Notes under the pieces: model-generated
What the model was told of the DNA's origin: nothing
Seen by the model: the letters and a program-made list of their open reading frames with translations, nothing else
Database searches by the model: none
In this document: piece after piece, positions 1 through 7,529 of the stretch
Layout of the letters: each line of letters begins with the position of its first letter
How positions within the stretch are numbered: the stretch's first letter is position 1
NCBI GenBank assembly: GCA_022841505.1
Contig: JALHRK010000023.1
Span: 1 to 35,624 of the forward strand
DNA length: 35,624 bases
Source of the DNA: Saprospiraceae bacterium
GTDB lineage: Bacteria; Bacteroidota; Bacteroidia; Chitinophagales; Saprospiraceae
Direction of reading: 5' to 3'
Position numbers and translations under genes: made by a program

Positions 1-1
1 T

Positions 2-52
2 CCTATACGGCTCCAGGAAATTCTGATCCGCCAGCGATATCCGCTTCAATGA
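2..52 (+). CDS. 3' end of a truncated gene, possibly an ECF sigma factor
   Basis: The left edge cuts into a gene. Frame 2 reads a short basic, amphipathic tail containing RLQEIL and stops with TGA at 50-52. The next gene looks like an anti-sigma protein, and in Bacteroidota such genes usually follow an ECF sigma factor, so a sigma-factor C-terminus is plausible. Frames 1 and 3 also end nearby (stops at 58-60 and 22-24), so the frame is not certain. This is inference from context; only 16 codons are visible. Confidence 0.25.
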   Translation, partial: PIRLQEILIRQRYPLQ

Positions 53-87
53 ATCGTTAACGCATTCGAGCACAAAAAAAAACAACT

Positions 88-507
88 ATGAAAAAGAGAA
101 GAGACGTCTTTGACGCTTTTCGCGAAAGTGGCCAACAGCTAAAAGTAACCCCCTCCGGCTCGGCCTGGCGCAAATTGGAAGGCAAGCTGGACGCACAGCG
201 GCGCAGGCGGCGCATTCAGTTTTTCGGCATCACCAGCATTGCTGCAGTGCTTGCTTTCGTGGTCGCTTTGGCAGCTATTCTACCTTTGTTAGACAACAAT
301 AGCCGGAACGCTTACGCCGAAAAGGAAAATCCGGCACCCCAAAGCTTTGAAGTCCTGACTCCTGTTTCAGAGGCAGACGAAACCCCGATCCGTGCGGTTG
401 AATTTTCGAGGCAGCATGAGCGGGCTGCCCGCCCCATTGCAGAAGGGAGCAGGGACCGGAAATTAATTCTGGCTTTTCAGGTTGTTGAAACCAGCAAGTC
501 GAAATGA
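88..507 (+). CDS. Anti-sigma-factor-like single-pass membrane protein
   Basis: A 139-residue protein with a charged cytoplasmic N-terminus (about 1-45, containing SGSAWRKLEGKLD and a run of arginines), one membrane segment (about 46-68) and an exported, probably disordered tail. This is the usual shape of the short membrane proteins encoded directly after ECF sigma factors in Bacteroidota, where the N-terminal part would hold the sigma factor. There is no zinc-finger HxxxCxxC motif. The A-rich tract just before the ATG at 88 resembles Bacteroidota start sites, which often lack a Shine-Dalgarno sequence. Function is inferred from architecture and position; no decisive motif is present. Confidence 0.5.
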   Translation: MKKRRDVFDAFRESGQQLKVTPSGSAWRKLEGKLDAQRRRRRIQFFGITSIAAVLAFVVALAAILPLLDNNSRNAYAEKENPAPQSFEVLTPVSEADETPIRAVEFSRQHERAARPIAEGSRDRKLILAFQVVETSKSK

Positions 508-559
508 AAGTTTTGATAAACACCCTGGCTTTTCAAACAAAACGGAGCCGATTGTTTTG

Positions 560-567
560 TATATTTG
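560..567 (+). promoter_or_regulatory. Bacteroidota-type -7 box TATATTTG
   Basis: An exact match to the Bacteroidota -7 consensus TAnnTTTG, 16 bases before the ATG of the DUF4058 remnant. No convincing -33 TTTG is seen at the right distance, so the promoter may itself be a relic. Confidence 0.35.
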
Positions 568-583
568 TAGGTAAATCGTATAA

Positions 584-739
584 ATGAAATCGGTATTCCC
601 AGGCATGGATCCTTTTCTGGGAGGTCATTTATGGCCGGATGTACACAGCAGTTTGGCTAGTGTCATAAAGGAATTGTTGGCTCCTTTGCTTGCCCCCAAA
701 TACGTTGCTCGCCTTGAAACATATACAGTAGTCGCCTGA
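584..739 (+). pseudogene. Truncated DUF4058 family gene, N-terminal remnant
   Basis: An ATG at 584 opens a 51-codon frame ending in TGA at 737-739. The translation contains FPGMDPFL, then W-PDVH and, further on, LAPKYVARLE. This is the typical start of DUF4058 proteins (FPGMDPYLE, WPDVH, L.P.YVARVE), which are normally about 250 residues long. Everything after the first 50 residues is missing, and a perfect hairpin starts one base after the stop. A promoter-like TATATTTG lies at 560-567. It is most likely a decayed gene or deletion relic. DUF4058 has no established function. Confidence 0.65.
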
Positions 740-740
740 A

Positions 741-782
741 ATGCCATTAGGCATCCCAATAATTTGGGATGCCTAATGGCAT
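741..782. repeat. Perfect 19-bp inverted repeat, 4-nt loop
   Basis: Arms 741-759 and 764-782 are perfect reverse complements around a TAAT loop. The left arm begins ATGCCATTAGGCATCCC. The hairpin starts directly after the stop of the DUF4058 remnant. No long T tract follows, so a classical terminator is less likely than a repeat-type palindrome or the scar of a rearrangement. Confidence 0.85.
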
Positions 783-819
783 GTTTGCTAAAAAACAATT
801 AATTAGAATATGTCAAATC

Positions 820-885
820 CTTTAGAGTTCGATTGCTATGGTCGTTTCGACTCCGCTCAACGACCATAGCAATCGAACTCTAAAG
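820..885. repeat. Perfect 27-bp inverted repeat with TCGACTCCGCTC loop; TCGAACTCTAAAG family copy 1
   Basis: Arms 820-846 and 859-885 are perfect reverse complements with a 12-nt loop. The outer ends read CTTTAGAGTTCGA and TCGAACTCTAAAG, a core shared with elements at 6384-6513 and 23373-23427. The loop and flanks include TTTCGACTCCGCTCAACGA, whose reverse complement recurs near 24354. It lies just 11 bp beyond the stop of the convergent minus-strand gene at 897, so it could also act as that gene's terminator. Confidence 0.85.
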
Positions 886-896
886 AAAAACCTTTT

Positions 897-2459
897 CTAG
901 TCTCGTACCAACTCAAAATCCGTCCGCCGGTTCTGAGCCCGTCCACTTTCACTGCTGTTGGAACCGACCGGTTTATCCGGGCCATTGCCAACGACAATGA
1001 AACGGTTCGCCGACATGCCATGCGCCTTGGCTAAGTAGTCCGCAACCGATTGCGCCCGTTTCTGAGAAAGGGCAATATTGGAAGCGCGATTACCCACATT
1101 ATCGGTATTGCCTTCGATACGAATTCTGGAATTCCCGAAAGCTTTCGCAATGTCTACGAATTCTTTGTCAATGATGTATTTCGCATTTTCATCCAGCAAA
1201 AACTCGCCGCTCCGGAAACTGATGCTCACGCGTTTGGTGGCAAAAGCTTCTTTTTCTTTTCCTTCATCCGCAGCAACTTTGGTAAAAGCCTTTTGCCCTT
1301 CTGCTGCATGTTCGCTTCCGCTGAGCGAGTTCGTAGCAGTGACCAATCCTGGATAGGCGATCTGGCGGAATAATGGAACACGTCCTTCAATGTAGTTCAG
1401 CGCAGCATATTTTTCAGACATGTTGGTGTACAGGTTATTACCCGTTACGCCTTTGAAGCCCGAGTTCAGGCCAAAGAAGTTTTGGTTGTCGCCATGCGTA
1501 ACTAAGCGCACATTGCCAATCATCTGGTCGGCTTCATCCGTTGTCAGTGCGGTGCCGCGTTCTGTGAATTCTTCTGCCAGAATTTGGGCAGCTTTCCTGC
1601 GGGATTCTTTGGAAGCATTAATTTCGGCGGCGCCGCGCATCCAGCCTTCGTACAACTTTTGAAGCTTTGCTTTATTTTTTTCCGCGTACTCGCGCTTTGC
1701 CAAAAAAACATCGGCAATGATGAACGAAGCAGACCGGGTGCTTTCCAAAATACGCGAACCGGGCACTGCTTTTGTGCAAAGGATGTCGTCCGGGCTCCAC
1801 ACCACAGCAGCATCCACATTGCGGCTTTTGAACACTTCCGCTGCGTCAATGGCGTTTGGCTGTGCAACAATCTCTATATCATTGGCGGTAAGGCCGCCCG
1901 CTTCGAGCAACCAAAGCAGGAAAGAATGCGAAGGCGTCAACTCGGCAACAGCAACTTTTTTGCCTTTCAGGTCAGATACTTTCGTAATGCCGGGCCGCGC
2001 GACTACGGCGTCGCCGCCCCTCGACCAGTCGGATTGGAAAACCACAACCGGGTCAAAATCCGCGAGTCCGTTTACTTCTGTAGGAAATGCGTCTATCGTT
2101 TGCCAAAGCAGGTTGACTTCATCCGCCTTAAAAGCATTCCTCGAAGCTTCAAAATCATCCAATACTTTAAATTCAACATCAATGCCGTATTCTTTTGAAA
2201 AGCGGGACTTGGCACTGGCTTCAAAGCCTTCGTTGAAGTATTGCCCGCCAGCGTATCCGCCCCAGGTAACAACGCCGACCTTAATGACGTCGTCGTCTCC
2301 GGCGCTGCTTTTGCTGTTAGACTTTTTCTCTTCTTTGGTTTCCGATGTGCCGTCCGCGGCGCCATCCAAAACTCCGGAATATTTTAATCCAAAAAAAGTA
2401 CCACCCAAGACTGCCAGAACGATGAGCAGTTTGGAAAAGGTAGTGAGTCGTGCTGCCAT
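897..2459 (-). CDS. Periplasmic substrate-binding protein fused to an OmpA peptidoglycan-binding domain
   Basis: A 520-residue protein. It has an N-terminal membrane segment (about 8-28) without a clear cleavage site, a Ser/Lys/Asp-rich linker, a periplasmic-binding fold of the NMT1/TauA or PstS-like kind (about 58-330, starting IKVGVVTWGGYAGG), and a C-terminal OmpA-like domain (about 405-520). The OmpA domain shows the peptidoglycan-binding signature: IRIEGNTDNVG, then LSQKRAQSVADYL and NRRTDFEL. The layout suggests a protein anchored in the inner membrane whose far end grips peptidoglycan, with a ligand sensor in between. No ABC permease or ATPase is nearby, so a transport role is unlikely. 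It is last in the minus-strand set beginning at 4573, separated from the upstream coiled-coil gene by 112 bp with a hairpin. The natural ligand is unknown. Confidence 0.85.
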   Translation of the reverse strand: MAARLTTFSKLLIVLAVLGGTFFGLKYSGVLDGAADGTSETKEEKKSNSKSSAGDDDVIKVGVVTWGGYAGGQYFNEGFEASAKSRFSKEYGIDVEFKVLDDFEASRNAFKADEVNLLWQTIDAFPTEVNGLADFDPVVVFQSDWSRGGDAVVARPGITKVSDLKGKKVAVAELTPSHSFLLWLLEAGGLTANDIEIVAQPNAIDAAEVFKSRNVDAAVVWSPDDILCTKAVPGSRILESTRSASFIIADVFLAKREYAEKNKAKLQKLYEGWMRGAAEINASKESRRKAAQILAEEFTERGTALTTDEADQMIGNVRLVTHGDNQNFFGLNSGFKGVTGNNLYTNMSEKYAALNYIEGRVPLFRQIAYPGLVTATNSLSGSEHAAEGQKAFTKVAADEGKEKEAFATKRVSISFRSGEFLLDENAKYIIDKEFVDIAKAFGNSRIRIEGNTDNVGNRASNIALSQKRAQSVADYLAKAHGMSANRFIVVGNGPDKPVGSNSSESGRAQNRRTDFELVRD

Positions 2460-2523
2460 GATTGGTTAATTATAGAGAAGTGTGAGGTATAAGATTTTAC
2501 AGGGTATGCTATGGGGAAATAAC

Positions 2524-2555
2524 TACGCCCGACGCCAATTCATGTGCCGGGCGTA
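2524..2555 (-). terminator. Intercistronic hairpin, 8-bp GC-rich stem
   Basis: TACGCCCG (2524-2531) pairs with CGGGCGTA (2548-2555). It lies between the PspA-like gene and the SBP-OmpA gene, on the transcript of both. It lacks a strong T tract, so it may be a partial terminator or an RNA-stability element setting the ratio of the two proteins. Confidence 0.4.
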
Positions 2556-2571
2556 ATTATGCTGTTTTATA

Positions 2572-3606
2572 CTAAGATTCAAAGAAGTTGTCGTACTGGT
2601 TTTTGTGGCTCGTTTCGCGAACCGGGGTTTTCATCGGTTCATTCAAATCGAGCACTTCTGTTTCATCGTTTGCCTGAACGAGCAAGCGTTGTTTTTCTTC
2701 GCCCAACAGGAAAGAAACGCCTTCGTTTTCCCATTTTTCCAGCATTTTCAGGCCTTCCTCTTCAAAAATACCATTCTGGAGATCCACAGAATCCATAAAC
2801 CCGGAAGACATTTCCATAAACCGCTCCATTTCACCAACTTTATTGGCCACATCTTCGGTGATGGCTTCCATTGCCATATCGAACATGGCGCGTTTATCCG
2901 GATCGCCGGAGATGATGCTCATGGCCGAACGCATGGCGCCGTGGCTGGCGTGGATGGCTTTGCGCTCCTGCTCTTTTACGTCCACCTGGTCTTTGATGTC
3001 TTCCATCAAAACCTGAGAGTTTTCGTACATTTTGGTCAGAACGCGGTAAAGGATTTCCATTTTTTTGTACAAATCCTCAAGGCGAATATTGGATTCCTGA
3101 AGGCGGCCTGCACGGCGGGATTTCAGGATCATCACCGATTGTTTGTTCGTTTCCTTTGCCTTGCTGGCGATGTGCAGGTTGCTTTGGATTTCTTTTTTGT
3201 TGTTGACAATGACTTCCTGCAGCTTGTGCATTTGTCCGCGCAACTGGCTGATCTGGCGGTTCATTTTGCGCAGGTTGTCCGATAAATCCTCGACATAAGT
3301 TTTCAGAATGCCGATGGGATCAATTTGCACAAAAAGGCCGGTCAACCACCGCATGATGCTTTTATAGCCGTACCAGACTAAATTCCGCATTTTCGGGTCG
3401 AGTACCATATAAACGATGGCGCCGATCGCGACCAGCATCAAGCTCAGATAGAGCGTATTTTGGGCCAGGGTCAACAAAAATGGCAGAGCCGTGTAAAGCA
3501 GAAAACCGCCGCCCAGTAACACTCCGCCCAATACCAGCGCTCCGGTGACACCTTCGGGGCGTTGCCAAAATGATTTAGCTTTAAATTCTTTGCTGTAATT
3601 TTCCAT
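2572..3606 (-). CDS. Membrane-anchored PspA-like coiled-coil protein
   Basis: 344 residues from the ATG at 3606, which begins MENYSKEFKAKSFW. An in-frame ATG at 3687 would add 27 residues with no family look, so the shorter start is preferred. Two membrane segments lie close together at about 23-70, followed by a long helical region (about 85-320) with heptad character. The segment after the second helix starts with a D-P motif (QIDPIGILKTYVEDLSDNL), resembling the way PspA/IM30 proteins begin their membrane-remodelling hairpin. The C-terminus is acidic and ends in NFFES. It is encoded with a small membrane protein, a second coiled-coil protein and the SBP-OmpA fusion, suggesting an envelope-stress or membrane-integrity complex. 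The PspA/ESCRT-III likeness is judged by eye and needs profile confirmation. Confidence 0.65.
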   Translation of the reverse strand: MENYSKEFKAKSFWQRPEGVTGALVLGGVLLGGGFLLYTALPFLLTLAQNTLYLSLMLVAIGAIVYMVLDPKMRNLVWYGYKSIMRWLTGLFVQIDPIGILKTYVEDLSDNLRKMNRQISQLRGQMHKLQEVIVNNKKEIQSNLHIASKAKETNKQSVMILKSRRAGRLQESNIRLEDLYKKMEILYRVLTKMYENSQVLMEDIKDQVDVKEQERKAIHASHGAMRSAMSIISGDPDKRAMFDMAMEAITEDVANKVGEMERFMEMSSGFMDSVDLQNGIFEEEGLKMLEKWENEGVSFLLGEEKQRLLVQANDETEVLDLNEPMKTPVRETSHKNQYDNFFES

Positions 3607-3704
3607 TAGAAACCGATTGATTTTTCCTTTTGAGCAATTGCCCTGTAAATATAATGCAAGATGTAAAACCTCCATAACAGGAGTCAAAAAACATGCCGTT
3701 CCTT

Positions 3705-3890
3705 TCAGGTTTTCTTCTTCAACATGCGGGAAATCATATAAACGCCTGCCAATACCAGCGCCACAATGACGGCAAGGTAGATGAGGTTGAAAGCAATGGA
3801 CAACAAGGCCGGCAAAAACCGGATGAGTACGATGGCTGCCAAAACGATGACGCCAATGCCTACGACTCTGTTGATCTGTTGTTGTTGCAT
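3705..3890 (-). CDS. 61-residue two-helix membrane protein
   Basis: A short protein that is almost wholly hydrophobic between residues about 8 and 55, with a Gln-rich N-terminus (MQQQQINR) and a basic C-terminus (RMLKKKT). This pattern suggests two membrane helices or a hairpin with the basic end in the cytoplasm. Its start lies only 5 nt after the stop of the upstream coiled-coil gene, so the two are surely co-transcribed and probably translationally coupled. Small membrane proteins of this size accompany PspA-like proteins in stress operons. I recognise no named family. Confidence 0.65.
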   Translation of the reverse strand: MQQQQINRVVGIGVIVLAAIVLIRFLPALLSIAFNLIYLAVIVALVLAGVYMISRMLKKKT

Positions 3891-3895
3891 GATCG

Positions 3896-4573
3896 TTATT
3901 TTAAGAAGTTTTTGATGTTATCGAGATCGCCGCGAATTTGCTGTACCAGCGCTTCATAAGACGCAACGAAATTGCTTCGGGTAGTTTCCACTTTAACGCT
4001 GGCTTCCGTCATTTCCTGCTTCATTTGTTTGGCTTTCGCCTGATCCGCTTCTATTTCAACGGTGAGTTGCTTGATTTGCTCCGCTTTTGCTTTAATGGCT
4101 TCTTCCAGTTTGAGGATGTGTTGTTCTTTTTCCCCAATTTGCTTCGCTTTTTGGTTGTTCACCGCCGTCTCAAACTTCTGCTCTTCCTGTTTTAACACAT
4201 TCAGATAATGCTCACCGGTTTGCAGGAGTCGCTCCACCGTCACGCCCATCGTCTGCGCCATGGCAAAGGCGGATTGATAGCGGGTTTGCTCGTCCATGGG
4301 CATTTTTTTCAGCGAATTGAGCGATTGTTTGAATTCCAAATAATCAAACCCATCCACATTATTTTGCTCCATCGCTTTGAACAGCACCTCTGTCAGCTCC
4401 GGCACTGCTTTCCCTGGTTCAGCAGGCCCGGTTGCAGGCGCAGCGTTTTGGGTTGTTTTGGAAGCAGGTTGCTGTTCTTTCAGACCCGCTTTACCTTGCT
4501 GAGGGTCTGACGAAGGCGCTTTATTTGAATTTTCTTCTTCAACAACAAAAAGGGACTTCAGATTTTTAAACAT
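3896..4573 (-). CDS. Cytoplasmic coiled-coil protein, first gene of the envelope module
   Basis: 225 residues from the ATG at 4573 (MFKNLKSLF); an ATG 33 bases upstream lacks support. An Ala/Pro/Gln/Lys-rich linker (about 15-65) is followed by a compact helical domain (about 68-130, with FKAMEQNNVDGFDYLEFKQSL) and a long coiled coil (about 130-215) rich in Lys, Glu and Gln, ending DLDNIKNFLK. There is no signal peptide or membrane segment. The middle domain resembles small helical modules in tellurite/stress-type proteins, but I cannot assign a family. It is the promoter-proximal gene: 5 nt to the small membrane protein, then the PspA-like gene and the SBP-OmpA gene. Confidence 0.65.
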   Translation of the reverse strand: MFKNLKSLFVVEEENSNKAPSSDPQQGKAGLKEQQPASKTTQNAAPATGPAEPGKAVPELTEVLFKAMEQNNVDGFDYLEFKQSLNSLKKMPMDEQTRYQSAFAMAQTMGVTVERLLQTGEHYLNVLKQEEQKFETAVNNQKAKQIGEKEQHILKLEEAIKAKAEQIKQLTVEIEADQAKAKQMKQEMTEASVKVETTRSNFVASYEALVQQIRGDLDNIKNFLK

Positions 4574-4594
4574 GCTTAGAATATTGTGATGTTG

Positions 4595-4602
4595 CAAAGA
4601 TA
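4595..4602 (-). promoter_or_regulatory. Bacteroidota-type -7 box TATCTTTG of the envelope module
   Basis: On the minus strand TATCTTTG matches TAnnTTTG exactly, 21 bases upstream of the ATG at 4573. No good -33 TTG is seen, so a dedicated regulator or alternative sigma factor may be involved. Confidence 0.45.
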
Positions 4603-4733
4603 ACACGTAAATGCGGCGAATGCGTTGCGTGCGTTAGACTAAAAAGGATTAAAACTCTACAAAGGAAGAAAAAAAGCGCTGATTCTACAAAGGAAGCCCC
4701 TATTCCATACTTTTGCGCGATAATCTGTTGCCT

Positions 4734-5474
4734 ATGACTTTCGATGTTACGATTCCTGTATTAAACGAAGAAGCGACGCTTGCGCAAAATGTGCGCATCC
4801 TGCATGCTTTTCTGAAAACGCATTTCCAGGAACACAGCCAATGGCGCATTGTGATCGCCGATAATGGCTCTACCGACAAAACCCCAGAAATCGGTCGTCA
4901 ACTGATGGCCGAATTTCCGGAAGTTGCTTTCCTCAAAGTGCCGAAAAAAGGCGTTGGCTTAGCGCTAAAAACTTCCTGGGGGCAATCACAAGCCGACATC
5001 GTAGGCTATATGGACCTCGATCTGGCTACCGATTTATCTCATTTCCTGGAAGCTTACGAGGCCATCGCGCACAAAAACTACGACATCGTTTATGCCACCC
5101 GCCTCCACCGGCGCTCAAAAGTCATCGGAAGAACCCTGAAACGGGAAATTGCGTCCAGGGTATTCAACCTGTTGCTGAAAATCTACCTCGGCATCCGGTT
5201 TTCAGACGGCATGTGTGGTTTTAAATTCCTGAAACGCAGCGTATATGAAGGGCTCCGCCAGGGTGGCGCCCAAAACGACGGCTGGTTTTTTTCCACAGAA
5301 CTTTTAGTCGTTTCTGAGTGGAAAGGCCTGAAAATATTTGAATTACCCGTTACCTGGACCGACGACACCAGCAGCAGCCGGGTGCAGGTGATTCCGTTGG
5401 CTAAAAAATACATCGCCGACATGCGGGCCCTGCGCCGGAAAAAATTTGCAAAATCCGATTCCCTGCCATCATGA
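4734..5474 (+). CDS. Glycosyltransferase family 2, polyprenyl-phosphate sugar transferase type
   Basis: Start taken at the ATG at 4734, giving MTFDVTIPVLNEEATL. An in-frame TTG at 4713 is less likely because the family begins close to the T-I-P-V-x-N-E-E strand. It is a GT-A fold enzyme with VIADNGSTDKT (about residues 41-51) and the metal-binding DLDLATD near residue 100, as in dolichyl- or undecaprenyl-phosphate glycosyltransferases (DPM1/GtrB group). No membrane helices are evident, so it is probably peripheral at the cytoplasmic face. Its TGA overlaps the ATG of the EamA permease (ATGA at 5471-5474), implying translational coupling. The sugar and acceptor cannot be read from sequence. Confidence 0.85.
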   Translation: MTFDVTIPVLNEEATLAQNVRILHAFLKTHFQEHSQWRIVIADNGSTDKTPEIGRQLMAEFPEVAFLKVPKKGVGLALKTSWGQSQADIVGYMDLDLATDLSHFLEAYEAIAHKNYDIVYATRLHRRSKVIGRTLKREIASRVFNLLLKIYLGIRFSDGMCGFKFLKRSVYEGLRQGGAQNDGWFFSTELLVVSEWKGLKIFELPVTWTDDTSSSRVQVIPLAKKYIADMRALRRKKFAKSDSLPS

Positions 5475-6343
5475 CTTTTTTGAAACGACTCTCTTCCCAC
5501 CAGGCGGGCATTCTTGCAGTGGTGGTTGCTGCGATTTTGTGGAGTACCGGCGGACTCTTCATTAAATTACTGCCATTCGATCCGTTCACCATCCTGTTTT
5601 ACCGCTCGGCGATTGCTGCGGTTTTGTTTGGCTATATCTGCCGCCGCAAACTTTTCGACATCAACCGCAAAATGGTTATTGCGGTGCTGTTCTACACAGC
5701 TTTGCTGGTTTCTTTTGTGGTGGCAACGAAGCTCACAACTGCGGCCAATGCCATTTTTTTGCAATACACCGCCCCGATCTACGTCCTGCTCATGGAACCC
5801 CTGCTGTTTCGCCTGAAATTAGAACGCATCAACGTGTTGACCATCCTGGTTTGCATCGCCGGTATGCTTCTTTTCTTCGTCGGAGACCTGCAGGTGGGCA
5901 ATATGGGCGGCAACTTGCTGGCTTTACTGTCCGGCATTTGTCTGGCCGGTTTTATGCTGACTCAGCGCATCAATCACCCTGATAAGCAGGAAGTTTCGAT
6001 CTTTTGGGGCAATATTCTGGTGGCTTTGGTGGGATTGCCCTGGTTTTTGGAATCGGCTACTCCTACCCTGCCGCAATGGGGCATGATTGCGTTTTTGGGG
6101 TTGGTCCAAATTGGGTTTGGTTACCTGTTGTTTACTTATGGCTTAAAACGCACCTTAGCTGTGGAAAGCGCCCTGATTGCCATGCTGGAACCCATTCTGA
6201 ACCCGGTCTGGGTATTCATTGGTTATGGCGAACGCCCGGCCAATCTGGCCATTCTTGGCGGATTGGTCATTATTGCCATGCTGGTCATCCGGACAATTGT
6301 CACCGAACGGGCCAAATTGCGCAGAAAGCAGGCTGCTTTTTGA
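5471..6343 (+). CDS. EamA/DMT superfamily membrane transporter
   Basis: A 290-residue protein with about ten hydrophobic segments arranged as two EamA repeats. The first half starts with AAILWSTGGLFIKLLPFDP, the typical opening of EamA members. The second half has the conserved ...SALIAMLEPILNPVWVFIGYGERP segment, and the C-terminus is basic (ERAKLRRKQ). The family moves small metabolites such as amino acids, nucleotide sugars or other drugs/metabolites. The ATGA overlap with the glycosyltransferase suggests joint expression, perhaps export or flipping of something linked to glycosylation, but that is inference. Confidence 0.85.
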   Translation: MTFLKRLSSHQAGILAVVVAAILWSTGGLFIKLLPFDPFTILFYRSAIAAVLFGYICRRKLFDINRKMVIAVLFYTALLVSFVVATKLTTAANAIFLQYTAPIYVLLMEPLLFRLKLERINVLTILVCIAGMLLFFVGDLQVGNMGGNLLALLSGICLAGFMLTQRINHPDKQEVSIFWGNILVALVGLPWFLESATPTLPQWGMIAFLGLVQIGFGYLLFTYGLKRTLAVESALIAMLEPILNPVWVFIGYGERPANLAILGGLVIIAMLVIRTIVTERAKLRRKQAAF

Positions 6344-6383
6344 CCGATTCAGGGCAAACTGATTATCTTTCTGCCACTTTGAT

Positions 6384-6513
6384 TAGTGTCTGTCTTTAGA
6401 GTCCGATAGCTGCGTTATGCGAGGGCCAGAAAAGCGTCATTTACGCGAGTAAACTCCGATTTTCTGGCCCTCGCATGCCTTGCTCTCGAACTCTAAAGAA
6501 CAGACACCGACTA
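6384..6513. repeat. Nested inverted repeat, about 130 bp; MITE-like family copy 2
   Basis: The outer arms read TAGTGTCTGTCTTTAGAG at the left end and, as reverse complement on the right, TAGTCGGTGTCTGTTCTTTA. The inner arms 6417-6433 and 6460-6476 (GCGAGGGCCAGAAAA and complement) are perfect over 17 bp. The TCGAACTCTAAAG core matches the elements at 820-885 and 23373-23427. It fills the space between the EamA gene and the FGE-like gene and has no coding capacity. It resembles a non-autonomous mobile element or REP-like palindrome. Confidence 0.7.
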
Positions 6514-6534
6514 AAAATTAATGTTGACACTAAG

Positions 6535-7497
6535 ATGAACCACTCGTTTCTCGCAGCTTTGCTCTTGCTTTCAACCGGAATTTGCGCCCAATCCGTTGCG
6601 CCAAAAGTCGAAAACATCGCCATTCCCGGCACGCAACAATCTTTCCGGATGGCCTTGCTGCCTGCCGGAACCTTTGAGATGGGTAGTCCAGAAACGGAAG
6701 CTGGCCGGGCTGCCAATGAAGGGCAGCATCAAGTGGAAGTCAACAGCTTTTGGATCGGTGTGCATGAAGTGACGTTCGACGAGTTTTTTTGTTTTCAGTT
6801 CAAAGAATTTGACTCTGATACGGCTGCTACACCGGATTTTAAAGCCGACGCCGTGGCACGCCCTTCCCCACCCTACTACGATTTTACGTATGGCCGGGGA
6901 AAAGCAGACGGATTTCCGGCGACGACCATGACCCAGCAGTCCGCCCTCCGTTATTGCCAGTGGCTATCCGACAAAACTGGCGATTTTTACCGCTTGCCAA
7001 CGGAAGCAGAATGGGAATACGCCTGCCGTGCTGGCACAAATTCCGCCTATTCCTGGGGCAACGACGCTTCCAAAGCGCTGGAATACGCCTGGTTTTTTGA
7101 AAACAGCAGCGGTTCTTATCAAAAAACCGGCACAAAAAAGCCCAATCCCTGGGGTTTGTACGATATGCACGGCAATGTGATGGAATGGTGCCTCGATTTT
7201 TATGTGGAAGACTATTTTCAACGCTTAGATACAGCATCGGTCAACCCTTTGATCTTACCCACCAAAAAACACTCTCGCACCCTGAAAGGCGGCAGCTTTG
7301 AAGACGATACCCCAGCCCTGCGCAGCGCTGCCCGCCGCAAAAGTGACCCGAAATGGCAGGCCCGCGATCCTCAAATTCCAAAAAGTAAGTGGTGGAATCC
7401 GGAATCGCCGTTTGTCGGTTTTCGAATCATACGGGAAACGAAACCAGTTTCCAAAGCGGAACGGGATCGGTTTTTTGAGCAGGTCATTAAGGATTGA
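6535..7497 (+). CDS. Secreted FGE/SUMF1-fold protein lacking the catalytic cysteines
   Basis: 320 residues from the ATG at 6535, which gives a clean signal peptide (MNHSFLAALLLLSTGICAQ). An upstream ATG at 6475 lies inside the repeat element and would spoil the signal, so it is rejected. The formylglycine-generating-enzyme fold is clear: LPAGTFEMGSP, WIGVHEVTFDEF, LPTEAEWEYACRAG, NPWGLYDMHGNVMEWC, and LKGGSF, with GFRIIRE near the end. True sulfatase-activating enzymes have a conserved cysteine pair just before that last motif; here the segment reads ALRSAARRKSDP without Cys. It is therefore probably a binding or structural FGE-fold protein, possibly acting in the periplasm with the oxidoreductase encoded next. 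Confidence 0.85.
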   Translation: MNHSFLAALLLLSTGICAQSVAPKVENIAIPGTQQSFRMALLPAGTFEMGSPETEAGRAANEGQHQVEVNSFWIGVHEVTFDEFFCFQFKEFDSDTAATPDFKADAVARPSPPYYDFTYGRGKADGFPATTMTQQSALRYCQWLSDKTGDFYRLPTEAEWEYACRAGTNSAYSWGNDASKALEYAWFFENSSGSYQKTGTKKPNPWGLYDMHGNVMEWCLDFYVEDYFQRLDTASVNPLILPTKKHSRTLKGGSFEDDTPALRSAARRKSDPKWQARDPQIPKSKWWNPESPFVGFRIIRETKPVSKAERDRFFEQVIKD

Positions 7498-7529
7498 AGG
7501 TATCAATTACAACGATAAACTATACACAG

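Noticed and set aside
897-2459. Phosphate or nitrate ABC transporter locus
   Set aside because: No permease or ATPase genes are nearby and the binding domain is fused to OmpA.
1717-2469. A 250-codon open frame on the plus strand opposite the SBP-OmpA gene
   Set aside because: It is antisense to a gene with two recognisable domains, has low-complexity Ser/Thr/Pro composition and no family look; it is a reading-frame shadow.
6384-6513. Intact insertion sequence
   Set aside because: The element is about 130 bp and has no coding capacity for a transposase.
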